Shown here one piece after another: positions 45,971 to 58,389 of a stretch of DNA of 64,000 nt. The first letter of the stretch is position 1; every line of letters begins with the position of its first letter. The position numbers and the translations under genes are program-made. The notes below the pieces were generated by a model. It was not told where the DNA came from and ran no database searches. It was given only the letters and a program-made list of their open reading frames with translations. The stretch is taken from assembly GCA_030407315.1 (NCBI GenBank), contig JALQPE010002362.1, positions 1 through 64,000 on the forward strand, read 5' to 3'. The DNA comes from Asparagopsis taxiformis. Taxonomy: Eukaryota; Rhodophyta; Florideophyceae; Bonnemaisoniales; Bonnemaisoniaceae.

Positions 45971-46430
45971 ATGATTCTGATCCCGTTAGCTACGTCAATC
46001 TTCATTTTCGCCTCCCTCGCAGCATCCCAGCAATCGTGCCAACCCGGTTTCTTCCTTGCAACAACCGGCGACTGTCTACCATGTCCCGCCGTTACTTCTC
46101 AGCCACAAGAAGGCCAGACTGCCTGCATCCCATGCTACGGGACAGAGATAGCACCCGAAGAGGGTGGTGCGACATGCATGCCATGCGGGGCCAATGAAAT
46201 TGCCAATACTCGAGCAACCGTATGTATATGCGCGATGGGCTTCGGACGTGAGTATCCGGAAGACCGATGTGAATTGTGTCCACCAGGAACGTACAATTCC
46301 CGTTCTACAGGCGGTCGTTTCACAAGTTGCGATAGTTGCCATGCGGGAACATTCCAGGCTGATGAAGGTCAGCTTGAATGTATAGATTGTCCGTTTGGAA
46401 CCATGTCACCACCGGGGGCTAAAACGTGTG
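45971..46430 (+). pseudogene. Secreted Cys-rich protein 3, truncated by a retroelement
   Basis: ATG 45971, signal peptide (LATSIFIFASLAAS), then SCQPGFF, PCPAVTSQPQEGQ, ELCPPGTYNS, SCHAGTFQADEGQ and CPFGTMSPPGAKTC. Similarity to the two paralogues stops at about 46,430 and copia C sequence begins. The tail still open to 46609 is hydrophobic and unlike the family. The missing C-terminal half is not found elsewhere in the window. Confidence 0.75.
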
Positions 46431-46754
46431 TATCATTGTTAATTACAACATTGGTACAGCGGCTCCAATTGTTGAACTGGCATTGTTTCGATGTTCTGTT
46501 GTACATGAGAAATCGAGTATCGATATTGACTTCGATATTCGTCCTGCATTTGGATATATTTGATGTGCTGTTCTATGACATGTCTTCGGTGTTTACGGTT
46601 TATGATTGATTGCTTTTGGCTGGAATATAACTGTGGATATTGTAGTATAGGTTGTAGAGCTAGACCGTGCAGCTTGACGACGACGACGAAACGAAAAACT
46701 ATTCTTTCTTCCAACTACCGAGCATCACCAACTTATCACCACACCTTTATTGTT

Positions 46755-47600
46755 ATGGGCTCCAACGCTACTCTTCCGTCCCGCCCGAGGTTTTCGTGGG
46801 ATGTTCGCTCAGTCCCATGGACTGATGGAAAAGGTGATCAATCACAGTATGCAAGTGCTGTCGCACTTTGGCAACTTTTTCACAATGGCCTACCGGAGAA
46901 TAACTCCAATAAGATTCCGCTGAACTTACAAGGAATCATGCTGAAGTCTCAGCTGTTTGGTCGAGCGTTTGATTTGTGTCGACATGTATCTGATGAAGTT
47001 ATCCAGTCTGATGATGGTGTGGATGCCATTGTTGATGCAATCCACAAAAGAGATCCTTTGGCTGTTATCGGTGATGTGTATCAAGATTTCTTGGATGTTT
47101 TGAATGTCAAACGCGGTGAAAAGGAAAGCTTCAAGAATTATGAGGCACGTTTTGATGCGCATGTGAACAAGTTCAATTCTCATGCTGACTCAGCGCGACT
47201 ACCTGATGCGTTAGTTGCGTTCATGCTGCTTGCTAATGCAAAAGTTGATAGCGCTCAGCGTGTCTCTGTGCTTGCTTCTGCGTCCTCTCGCACAGAAGGT
47301 CTTACTTCTAAATCTTCAACAGCAGACTATTTGCAAGCAGTCTCTTACAGTTCGGTTGCGTCTGTAATCAGGCAATGTGATAAACCGGCTTGCTCTTCTT
47401 CTAGTGACAATGGAACACTTGTTGCTAATTATGTTTCCACATCGCGGCGCAAACAGCATAAGTACAGAAAATCTAAGCTTAGCCCGGAAGATCTAGCAGC
47501 TCTTAAAGCTAGAAGCAGGTGCCGCAAATGCCATATGATTGGTCACTGGGATTCTGACCATAATGCGGACGGAACTTACACATCGAAAACAAAACAATGA
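46755..47600 (+). CDS. copia C gag
   Basis: ATG 46755 (MGSNATLPSRP). The frame is open for 281 residues to a zinc knuckle-like CRKCHMIGHWDSDH, with His in place of the last Cys. KRGEKESFKNYEARFDAHV fits the copia gag core. Confidence 0.7.
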   Translation: MGSNATLPSRPRFSWDVRSVPWTDGKGDQSQYASAVALWQLFHNGLPENNSNKIPLNLQGIMLKSQLFGRAFDLCRHVSDEVIQSDDGVDAIVDAIHKRDPLAVIGDVYQDFLDVLNVKRGEKESFKNYEARFDAHVNKFNSHADSARLPDALVAFMLLANAKVDSAQRVSVLASASSRTEGLTSKSSTADYLQAVSYSSVASVIRQCDKPACSSSSDNGTLVANYVSTSRRKQHKYRKSKLSPEDLAALKARSRCRKCHMIGHWDSDHNADGTYTSKTKQ

Positions 47601-49434
47601 CCGTTCTTCTACTTCTCAAGATGGTTTAAAGAAGTCGGTCACATTTAATATGGTACAGTTGGGCAAACAGATATCCTTTCTGGTGGATACATTGGTCCTC
47701 TTGTGGATGATGGAGCACCATACAGTGGGATTGGTGAGGATGAGTTTAAGATGCTCCAGCCACTACTCCTCCCTGAATGGTCTGGGAAGTATGAGTCCTT
47801 ACCAGATACGATTCGTGATCGCCCCTATTGGCAATACGGAAACTGGACAACATTCAAGCCAGTTGCGTCGTATTATTGGATCTATATCATTGACTGCAAA
47901 GTCTGATAATGGTAACGCAGTAATCATACGACATCTGGTCATCTCAGGTTCCTCTCAGTGGATCATAGGCAGAAATGTTACTCGCAATTGCAACATTGTT
48001 CACCTTGGAACTAATATATTACTGCTTCCAGTTGCAGATGGATGCCTTACACCTGACTCAATTACCATGATTGACTATGAATTTCATAGCTATTTGTCTT
48101 ATGAACTGTTCCTTGATAACGATTTACCCCGATCTGAGGATGTTGAACGAGCTATGTTTTGTGCTACTGCTCAGATTAATGGTTATGATTCAAACCTGAT
48201 GTGGTCTGATAAGAAGAAGATTATTGATAAGGTCCACAATCATATTTGTGGGCACTCTTCTTACACTGATATTAAGATATTACTTCAACGGAATAACATA
48301 TGGGATTCCGATGTACAGAAGTATCTAAGCTCTGTTCTTGAGACGTGTTCCAGCTGTAACACTACAAGCACACCTACTCAGACGAGGAAAGTTTCTTTGA
48401 GCTCTCTATCCGTGAGTTTAACCAAGTTGTGTGTATTGACCACTTCTTTTTGGATGAGCTAAAAATATTTCATGTCATGGATTCAGTAACCCGGTATTCT
48501 GTTGGTACAGTTGTTTCTGATACCTCTATGATGTCAACAATTACGGCTTTTGAGATGCTTTGGATTACTCCTTTTTGGACGCCGGATACTATTGTATGTG
48601 ATGCTGCATTCAAGAATAAGACTTTCACGGACTATCTTCATACCAATGGTATCACCTCGCGTATATTACCCCCTCGCCGTCATAATAAGAATGTGATTGA
48701 ATCAAACATCGCATTATTCGGGATTTGTATCTGAGACTCAAATCTGATGTCGATACTTCTAATAATCTCACTAAAATGCTACTTATTCAAAGGGCTATAC
48801 GAATCTCCAATGACTTATACGGTAACGATGTCATGTCAGCCAATGAAATGGCAAAAGGTTTTACAAGACCTGTGTGTGATGGGAAATTTCATCAGCAATC
48901 CCAGATGATATCAGTGATGCACACAATGCCTTGTTGGCAAAGCGCAAGCTTACACTAATACTACGTTCGAAGGCCATCAGTGAAGTACCTATCAGTGTTG
49001 GTGATCTTGTTCAATTATATATCAAGCGTAATAATGACAAGAGAGGCAAATGGACAGCTGCTAAAACTGTCCTTTCTTATGATCATGCCTCCAGAACAGT
49101 GACTGTTCCTGGTAAAAGTGGTCGGACAATCTCAGCTTCTATTGAGGATGTTAGACCTGCACTGTCTGATAGCTCTCTGGCTACTGCTATACAAGAATCA
49201 ATTGATTATATGGATTCTGTGCTCAGCGAAGCTGTTTCTGACATGACAGATGATGACTCAGGTCATGATTTTCATACCAATTCAGTCAACAATGATCAAA
49301 CTGATGGAACCTGCAAACTGGCTGATGTTGGTAATGATTTTGACTGTGAAAGTATTAATTCTACGTATGAAGTACCACATGTAGGTCAGTCATTGAAGTT
49401 TATTGGCCCGATGACGACCATACTATCGTGGTAA
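47601..49434 (+). pseudogene. copia C protease and integrase, frame-broken
   Basis: VDDGAPYSGIG (about 47,700) is a protease site with DDGA in place of DTGA or DSGA. SSQWIIGRNVTRNC follows. VHNHICGHSS with CSSC gives the zinc site. HFFLDELKIFHVMDSVTRYSVG, TIVCDAAFKN and PPRRHNKNVIESN (here split by frame changes) carry the catalytic D, D and E. VGDLVQLYIKRN and IEDVRPALS belong to the C-terminal DNA-binding part. At least three frame changes. Confidence 0.65.
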
Positions 49435-49966
49435 ATATCAGAGTATTCTCCTGATACACTGAAACATACAATCCTTTATGATGATGGTGATGTTGAAACG
49501 CTAAACTACAATGTGAGACATGGCGTCTTGTATCGGTCTCTGATGATAAACCACGTCCTTCTGCAGCACAAATTAATTTGAAGTGCAATGGAATTGAGCT
49601 ACACCTGGTACTGAGTTGTGCAGTACTGAGAAAGAGGATATATCTTTATACTTTGACCAATAACACAGATTTCGATGTGAACAGAATTTATTTTCGAAAA
49701 CAGAATTTCTTAATTTTAATATTGATTGAAATTCAGACTTCCCTTGAAAATGATTTACCGTAATGATTGACTCCGTTATGGACTATCTAAATCGTAGTAC
49801 GATGAAATCAGTGAGATGCAAAGGCGTACTTACTATGCAGTCCGCTCCATTCCTTACGGAGAGAGGAAAGGACCGACCTTATTTCTTTTTCGACTCCAGC
49901 TCTTATTTTCTTGTTTGTGAGAGAGGGAAACTCAGTTATAACAGTGTCCACAGATATGGTTCCATT
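49435..49966. other. Junction between copia C and the minus-strand transposase
   Basis: No gene recognised. It should contain the end of copia C and the 3' end of the DUF7869-like element. I could not find terminal repeats by eye. Confidence 0.35.
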
Positions 49967-52389
49967 TCATGGCTTCGCACTCTTTCCTTTGCCTATTACA
50001 GCTGGGCGATACTTTCCACTCCACGCGTTCCCTTCGTCGTAAACTTCATACCACCGAATATATAGTTTTTCTGTTACTCCATTACCGTTTTGTATACATT
50101 CCAGGATTTTTCCGATCCAGAACGGCATTCCGTAAGTACAGCCTTCTCCATTAACAGCAACAAACCTGTTCCTGGAGTATGGGAGGTTTGATAATGGAGG
50201 TTCATGCTGGTTGTGTAACTCATCTGTATCCTCAAATTCGGCAGCACAGAGTTCTTTTTTGTATATTCCATTGAGTTCGAAAGTATTCCGAAGATTCCAG
50301 TGAAATGGTTCGTCCCTGTCTCTGTAAACTTGATCTACCATTTCCATCAGATCTCTCATTTTCTCTTGGCTATTGATTCTAGGTTCTTCCGACCTTAACC
50401 TCTGCAAAAATTTGTTCCGGTCAGGTGGAGATCTGACGCTGTTGCACGGAGTTGAAAATAGTGATGGCGGGCGAAGCGTGAACCCACTGAGTTTCGGGGT
50501 GATAGTTGGTAGGGCTTCCCATTCATCAGTACAAAATATTTTAACATCACAAGCAGTTTGGAAGAAATCGGAATCTTCTTCCGCATCTTCGTCTCGATAG
50601 AACCGGAAGTATCTATATTTTGAGAATGGTTTAACCCTTCCAATAGAGTTCTCCAGCTTACACAGGGCTGAAAAGTTGACGACATGAAGCATTCGAACAA
50701 CAAACGGCTCGGGTGTGAAAGAACTTCTCAGTTCTTTGTGTAAGTCCTCTATTGTTGCAGCGTCATTTGAGTGTAGTCTCCTTGATGTACAACTGAAAGC
50801 CTGATCTATGTCTGCATGCGTGTGTCCCACAGGAAGAAATGAGACGAAAATCTCCTGGAAAACGCCCCATGCCACCAAACACTCCAGATAACAAAAGAGG
50901 AAAGTGTTTCTTGTTTTCACGTGTGCAGTTATCGACTTGTAAGTAAAGTACCCCTTGGAGTTTCGAGCTTGTTGCCTTGGTCGCAAGAGTTCTGTGAAGA
51001 GCCTCAATTATGTGATTTGCCCCAGTCTCATGTTCGCTTGTCATTGTGTATAGAGAGAGTCGTTTCCGAGTTCCATGTTCAAGGACACCTATCAGCTTAA
51101 CTTTCAGACTATGTCCAACTGTTGCTTTCGTTGTAACAGAGAAATGAGGGAGGCCATAGCCAGACTGATCGGCACCGTCAATGATGAGAGATGTAAATCT
51201 TGATGGATATAAGGCAGCTTGTTCGCACTTCTTCTGATATTCCCTGCGCTCTTTTGCAACCATCTCAATGTGCAAATGTCTCCTTTCCAGGAGGGGAAAT
51301 GTGCGACTTGGGTCTGTTCCCATTTTCTCCAGGGAGTCCCTGATATACTCACACTCTGTGCACTTTGTAAACCTCTGAATTCTCCTTACTTTAATATCAC
51401 TGCAGTACTTCTTCCAGGTGGAATAAAAGTATGGTAAAGATGGTGTTCCACGATCTCCATACAGAACATAATACTGTTTGCAGAACATCTCATAAACAGC
51501 TTTCTTCTGGAAAAGTGGGAGGTGCCTTTCGTTCGTGTCCGGCATTGTATCAGCTGTCGAATCGGCGAAGCGATCAAGAAAGCATACCACAGCGTCCCTT
51601 TGTGGTGATCCGGTTCCTTTGATACTGCAGTGGAAAAGATATTTGTTCCGTTCTCCGCCGACTTCTTCACTGAGCTCTGTAACTGACGAGAAAACATAAA
51701 CGAAGACTCAAGAAACCTGTAGCAGACTTTCATTCCGGAAAAAAGAAAAGATTTGGATCTTGGATCAAGCAGGCTCAGAAGATATTTTCTTCTATTTTCC
51801 CTTCCCCATAGCAGCACACGAGAAGCTTCACTCTGCAGGAATATATGGTCAGTTCTAGAGAAACAATTTTTCTTGCAACATTGCTTCTTCTTAATCACTG
51901 CTTGGAAAGATTTCTCACCAAACTTCTTCTGGCTTGACTTCTTCTACTTTCAGTTTTCCGTTTTTCATTCTTGTGCTGTCATATTTCTTGGGTGTTTGAC
52001 TGCTGTGCAAGCGAGGAAGAATAGTATGAAGCCCCTCATCTTTGTCCTTTTGGTTGCATTCGGAATATCCCTCCGGTGTCGGACAACGTATATTGTTCTC
52101 GACGTTTTTGAAGAGAGTTGATGAGTATAGCTGATCCTCACAATAGGAGATCCCTTCCGTTAATTGTTTGAGATTGGACTTGTTGGCCGGTTCGTGAGCT
52201 TCAGAGATACCATGACCTGATCTCTCCAACTGTTCCTCTCTGTGTGAAGACAGTTTTTTCCATTGCTGTATTCTTCTGACTCCAATCTGTCCCTGAACCC
52301 GAACCGATTCCCAGAGCTGCCAGAATGGATTCAGCCTGTGTGCGGAGTACAGCGGAGTCAGTCTCGGAAAGGAAATCATGATCTTCCAT
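49967..52389 (-). pseudogene. DUF7869-like class II transposase, frame-broken
   Basis: ATG 52389 (MEDHDFLSETD), acidic/Ser-rich start, then KKKQCCKKNCF and GMKVCYRFLE (about 51,900-51,700). KCTECEYI is a second Cys pair. IIDGADQSGYGLPHF, LYLQVDNCTREN and PVGHTHADIDQAFS (about 51,190, 50,940 and 50,825) are the Asp-centred blocks of the RNase-H-like domain annotated as DUF7869 in many eukaryotic proteins (from memory, not searched). The C-terminus (NRFVAVNGEGC, PFWIGKILE, IRWYEVYDEG) is a small chromo- or tudor-like tail shared with the remnant at 57.8 kb. Frame changes lie near 52,210, near 51,640 and at the AAA run opposite 50907-50909. It would be about 800 residues as one protein. Confidence 0.65.
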
Positions 52390-53173
52390 GGCGATGTGCT
52401 CAGGTTGCGATATTCTTCAGTCTTGAGTTTCACAGACTGATGTAGAACATTTTCTTACGTTCATTACAGCACGAATTGGAGGAAAAAAGTTAAAATAGCT
52501 CTCTTGGGACATAATACCAGTGAAAAATTCACAAAAATTGAGCGAGAAAAAGTGAGAGCGAAATTTTTCTGAAGATAGCTGACAGGGACAGAAAAATCCC
52601 CCACACATAGTGACGCGACACGTTCCTGCGTTCGGTTCAATCAGAATAGATTTACTCAATGAGTAGTTGAGTTCCACAGATTCACTCGCTTAGCAAAACA
52701 TATAGGGATACCAAACTTCCACTTCGGGCATAAATTAACTCCAAGTGTGCTGTGAAAGATGGGAATAGAACTACGCCAATAGGATTGGTACACCAGGGAA
52801 TGAAGAGTGATGAGAGTATCGTTGATTACATAGTACAGTCCAGAATTTGGGGAACTCAACAAGATCATTTTGTGGAATGAAGCTACCTCTGATCAAGTTG
52901 GTACTCAACTAGACGATTTCCAGTATAAAATTCCGTTTGCTTCATTTAGTATCCTGCATATAGCAGTTTTGTCGGTACCCATAAAGTTTCTGTGCCTGCT
53001 GTGTCGGAACTATACAGAGCTGCTTTCAAAATCCTCGCAGGAATCATAATTGTTGAACTAATTAGTGGAATGCAAGGGAACTGACGGCTTCATTCATGCA
53101 ACGTGATATGGTTTTATTGGGACTCGTATTACTTGGTTCCCGAATAGTTTTCATCGTTTTCTTGAGAGGATAT
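52390..53173. other. Intergenic between transposase and methyltransferase fusion
   Basis: About 780 bases with no supported coding frame. It should hold the promoter of the transposase and the 3' end of the upstream gene; both are read on the minus strand. Confidence 0.4.
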
Positions 53174-56011
53174 TTACTTCGAAGCTCTCATTTCGTTGAG
53201 ATCCCAAGAGAATATTCCAGTCAGACCTTCTAGTAACTTCGGTGGGGGCTCAACACCTCCATATTTATAAGGGTACTCTATGTTTCCCACATTTCCCTTT
53301 GCCTGAAAACTGTAACAAGAAACAAGGTTCTGACCATCCTTCTCGAACATAGTAAGAGGGACGTTGTGAATGACTTTTTGGATATTTCCATTTCCTTCAG
53401 AGCCGGGAAGAAGCTTTCCAATTCCTACAACTTGACCATTCAGCATTAGCTCCACGAAGTCACCTCCTTTCAGAGATCCCATCTCCTTCTGGACAGATAT
53501 TCCCGATTGGGTACTGTCAATATCCCAATTTAACTCAGCTTTTCCGTTTTCTTCTTTTTTCTCCTCTTCATAAGTTCTTCAGACCTGGGATATTGTTTGT
53601 GCAATATTTCTGCAACGGCACGGAGCCTCTCGTGAGCGATACGATAGATTCGTGCGTTTGCCTCGATAACGTAGCATGATCGAGCTGTTCTCATCGATGC
53701 AATTGCGGAAGTCAGAGTTCCTGCATACATATCCAAAACAGAACCTCTTTCCGGACAGAACGTATTAACCAACTCGGATATAAGACCAACATTTTTCTCC
53801 TCAACAAGCACAGGAGACTTGGTTCCTGGAATAAGGAGTTTCTCTTTCGAAACTGGTATGTTTGACATTGCAGCAAATCTTCTGCTCGTTTTTGACGGAA
53901 CGAAATGGTATGGGCTCTTCATATCAGGTTTGAACCCCTCTTTTGACACCCCTGGTGCCCTAGCTATGATGGCGAAATCACAAGCATTCTGAGGAGTGCT
54001 ATCGCCTCTGTGGTGTTGTACGGTTTGAGTATCTTTCATAATGACGAAAGGGTACTCAGGACCTGTGAAACCAATTCGATGAAGTTCACTATAGAAAAGT
54101 TCGAAGTTTCGGAAAGAAAGGAACGAGAAAAACCATCCGCCCGGCTTCAAAACCCGCCGAGAAAACTGACAGAGCGATTTGACCTCTTTGTCGTCTATGA
54201 AGTTATCATATGACGTTCTGCGCAATGATTGCGATTTTGGAGTACCATATGGAGGATCTGTTAGTATCAAGTCGAAGAGTGGATGACTATCTGTCCACAC
54301 AGTTTTGTCGAAGTCCTGCCATTTCATTTGATAACAAGACACACCCATTGCTTCCACATGATCAAATCTTTCATCTAAATCTGCTTTTTCAGGAGCAGGT
54401 CTTTTCGGGCGTGTATTTAAACGGTTCGAGTTGGCACTAGGCGCTTTTTCAGTGAATCCAGTTTTCTTTTCTCCGTCTTGTCTATCTTTTCCATCAGAAA
54501 TATCTTCTGTTTGGAGATCATTCTGGGAGACATGTTTGTCTACTTCAGGAAGCGATCTGAATGATCTTTTAGTAGGAGATTCCAGTATCCTTGGATTGAT
54601 AGATTCTCCCTCCTCTCCTTCTGACTGGAGTACATTGCACTCGGTAGTACATGGAATATTTCCAGATGATGTATCACCAGGATTATTTTCCGAATGATTC
54701 CTGTTCATCTCTTTAAACTTCTTTTCCTTCAATGGGGCAGCCTCAGGACACACTTTTCTGTATTGCTTCAGAAGGGCATCAAGAACATCCATGTCGTTCC
54801 CCGAGTTCGCAGAAACCTCTGCATCGAATTTCGTATTACGAAGCAGGTTTTTTCTGATAGCTTCCATACCAGAAGGCCAGTCTTTTCCTTCGATGAGAGA
54901 CTCGAACTTCCGGGCTTCCCTCAAAGCATTGCACGCATTCTCGTATTGTTCGACTGTAACCTTATACGATGCCGCTTTGAACTTATTAGACCTAGAGATC
55001 TCTCGCAAACGATATAGTGTGTTGATTTGATTTTGTTCGGCATCTGGTCCTGAGGCATTCATAAATTTCGTAGCTGACTTGATAGAGGTTATGTTAAGGA
55101 ACTTCCGGTATACTCGACAATCAGTTGTTTCCAGTGCAGATACGGAATCTGTACACCTTTCGTCTGCAGAACGAGTTACTGCCAACTCTGGATGTCCGCG
55201 TTCATGATTATACCAATCTCGTGGATTACTGCGAGTGGCAGGCGAACAGCAGTAGTAGCAGTCTGTCGCATTGTATTGTCCTTGAGGTGTGTGCAGCCAT
55301 CGAATGCTGAAGCTATTTGTTTTGCAGTAGGTTGCTTCCCGTTTGACATGGATTTTAGGCGATCAGACTGTTCTCGGAGACCAAATAATGTATCATATAG
55401 TGTGGACTCTATGAAAAATGACGAGTCATGCTTCCGGTTCTGATGTCTTCCCAATTGCTTCAGAACTTGCATGTTATGGCCTCCCTTTAGAATTGTAACA
55501 GGCCAGAGAAAAGATTCCCACGTATCTGGACATTCATCCATCACTCTAGAATAGCGGTAAGTCTATGCATCCCATCCACCACCCCGTACCACACAGAGCG
55601 ACTTTCCGCTTTTTCAATAGCCTGTGACTCTGACATACATTGTTCTTCAGAGGCATTTGAAGACCGCAGAAAGTCTACGACATGACGCTTCAAACCACCT
55701 GTTAGTTCAACTACAATACCATTGTCGGAACCTGCAACGAATCCCTGGGCACAGTTTTCGTTTAAAGCAAGATTTTTTGTTGCCAACTGCGGAATTGCCG
55801 ATCCGTTGAAGATTGTCTTGAGTCTCATGACGCCGGATCGAGAAATTTGCCGAATGGAGGTCAATGGAACACATGATCGAGGATCCACACGACTATTAGT
55901 TGACCCTTCCATAACGTCTGCAAATAATGCTTTGACGGATGCATCATGCTCGAAAGAACGATTTTCTGCTTCTGTAGATCCCATCTTTCTCTTGAAGAAG
56001 GAGCTCTTCAT
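53174..56011 (-). CDS. ParB-like domain fused to DPPY-type DNA amino-methyltransferase
   Basis: ATG 56011 (MKSSFFKRKMG). Residues about 40-155 are ParB-like: VPLTSIRQISRSG and VVDGMHRLTAIL, the DGxHR signature. After a one-base frame change at about 55,541 a helical middle part follows (DECPDTWESFLWPV, ILKGGHNMQVLKQL). After another at about 55,183 comes the methyltransferase: FDLILTDPPYGTPKS (DPPY), VLKPGGWFF, and SVLDMYAGTLTSAIA (motif I), again in beta-class order. At the A run opposite 53555-53560 the frame changes once more and the protein continues for about 125 residues (GDFVELMLNGQVVGIG, small beta-rich tail) to 53174. I infer about 940 residues in one polypeptide. Known: this class methylates adenine N6 or cytosine N4 in DNA. 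It lies upstream of a transposase on the same strand. Confidence 0.7.
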
Positions 56012-57144
56012 AGTTAGGATACTTACAGCCTCAAGATTCCGAAACTTTAGTTCCCTATATTGCTGCAGGATGGAAGTGACTTTTAGTATACCAGAGCAAC
56101 ATTTTCCAACTCTATGAAAGGAAAAACCTGCGAGCGACTGTCAAAATAATCTAAACAGAATGAGATCCTGATTGGGTCCGCTGTACTTTAAGTCTGTATC
56201 TGGACACTAGCATAATATTTTCTTGAATGGAGGACGTATTGGAGAGTAGTTACCCTGTCCAAGTTTCATCTCCAATCTTACTCCAATATTTCAAACGGAT
56301 GGATAAGTCGAAATCACCTACAGGCCGCTCGGAAATTTTCTGATGGCGGTGAAACATATCACGGTGGAACCCTGTGCACATTGGATCTGTTGAGAGGAAT
56401 GAAACAAGGTGCATAACGGACATATTTGTCCGGGTCAAAATGACAAGGAATCAATGGTGCAGTACAGAAACTATGGAAGCATCGCGCAAATCATCGGGCA
56501 TGATGCGCGGCGCACTTGCCTAGATTTGTACATCATATCGTGCACCATAGTGATTTGGCCACTCTCACGAACATAATGGCACATGTGGTGCCTCCATCGA
56601 GGCAGGCAGGGCAGGTCTGTAGTACATTATTCTGTACCTGAATATCAATATTGCGCAATAGAACACACGTTGGACGTGGCCCAGGGAGCTGTGATAATAG
56701 GTTATACTGCAAGGAAGCAGTAGAAATGGTATTGCAAAAGTACCATGTGACACATGGAATGATGGTTGACAGTAGAAGGATTAAGCATATTTTAATTCCG
56801 AAACACTAATGGCATAATTTTACAATTCATGACCTATTTTTAGGCAGTCCATTTTTCCATACTGGAAGAACTATCCTTCGAATATCAATATTGTCAAATA
56901 GGTATGCATCGGTACAAATCTTATCTGCTTTCTTCACGTTCCCATACCAATTCCAGTTCTGTAGAGTGAAATAAAACTTGAGGAAAAATTTTAGTAAAAA
57001 ACCTGGCGATATTGAAAGTTTGTGCGGTATTTCATTCTGTTTCTAATAACGAAATTCCAGACATGAAGAACTGCAGGCCGCTTCTTCATCTGGGTACGGC
57101 AAGCTTGGTCTGCAGGCAGAGTGAGCGTCCCAGAAGGTTTCGAT
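56012..57144. other. Intergenic, nothing coding
   Basis: AT-rich. GAATATCAATATTG occurs at about 56,640 and again at about 56,880 and may be a repeated palindromic site. I find no gene. Confidence 0.4.
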
Positions 57145-58110
57145 ATGGCTCCGAAGTCTAGACGCCCAGCCGCAAAAAAGGCTCCACGTCAAAATGTGAG
57201 GCCCTCAAGAGCCATGAAAGCACCCCGCCAGTGCCCTCAGTCTCCTACCCAAGATACTCGAGCATCAAGAAAAAAGGTTTCGGATTCTCCGTCAGCTTCT
57301 AATACTGGTGTCGAAACTACTAGTACAGCGCCAAGATCATCTGCAGATATTGATACTCTTACCGTTTCTCAAAGGAAGCGTATGGATCAATCCAACAACT
57401 TGAGCTCGATGATTTCAAAAAATGAATTGAAGAAAAAAAAGTGTTGCAAACTAGAGTGTTTCAGAATGGTTGACGGAAAAAAGCTTGTGGAGGACACGAA
57501 GAGAGTCGCCAAGATGGATAAGCTAACTAGGAGGTCTTTCCTTCATTCTATGTTCGTCAAGGAATTCAAAGCTTAAAGATATTCTGGCAATGGCGTTTGC
57601 TACAAGTTTCTGAGGGAGACTTTCCTCTTCTCAGTGGATATGCAGTGGAAGAGCAAACAGCGGATGCTTGATTTGAAGCAAATGAGATCTCATTCAATCC
57701 CCAAATCGGATTATGAAACTGATTCGGAACATGACGAGCCTGCAGCTCAAAGTGATCCTAGTCCTCCGTCGGCAGCTCGGGCTGATGTGGCTTCAGAGGA
57801 CTCCATGGTAGATACTTTCGTTGCCATGAAAGGGACAGGCTGTACGAGTGACGAGCCTTTTTGGCTTGGGAAAGTTAAGGGTATCAAGAGAGATAGCGAT
57901 GGAAACCTGATGAAAATTGTAGTCCATTGGTTCGAAAAGAGTGGCAATGCAATCAATGGCTCCTACAGTCCGTGTACGAACAAAAAAGGATTGGAATGGG
58001 TGGACACTGTATCCGCACAGTCAGTCATACTAGAGATACCGGAACTATTAGATGGGAGGCTCGACGCTTATTCGCGAGACTACCTAAAACGCTACCTGGA
58101 ATCGAGCTGA
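57145..58110 (+). pseudogene. Internally deleted relative of the DUF7869-like transposase
   Basis: ATG 57145 (MAPKSRRPAAKKAPR, strongly basic). KKKKCCKLECF and, after a single in-frame TAA at 57574-57576, GVCYKFLRETFLFS match the N-terminal blocks KKKQCCKKNCF and KVCYRFLESSFMFS of the 50-52 kb transposase. The next recognisable part is FVAMKGTGC, PFWLGKVKG and HWFEKSGNAINGSY, which matches the C-terminal tail of the same transposase. The whole catalytic RNase-H-like core is missing, with only an acidic linker in its place. Apart from the one stop the frame is open to 58110. It is on the opposite strand and diverged, so it comes from a related element, not from a local duplication. Confidence 0.75.
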
Positions 58111-58389
58111 GAAATTAGTATAGATCGTTCTGATAGACTCCCTAATCATAGATGAATTAAACAGTAGAGAACAATTGGTAGCTTTTCACGCGCACATTTA
58201 CGAGCAATATAGACATGGCTCTCATCCTTCATAAGAGAGACCTTGCTAGCCGAAAAACCAAACTCTCATATCGAAACATCCACACACCACTTGACCTCCT
58301 GCCGCAGAGGGACGGCACAACCATATGTTGCTTTCCTGTGCGTGTACGCTATTTCAGGGCTCATTCATTAATTGTTTTCACGTCTCGAC

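Larger units (their letters stand above)
46431..49434 (+). mobile_element. Truncated copia-type retroelement (copia C), no reverse transcriptase
   Basis: It begins in Cys-rich gene 3 near TGTATCATTGTTAATTAC. Gag, protease and integrase follow in copia order. The integrase C-terminal region ends at about 49,434 and no reverse transcriptase, RNase H or 3' LTR is visible before the minus-strand transposase at 49,967. Either the element was cut by that transposon or it was always partial. Confidence 0.7.
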
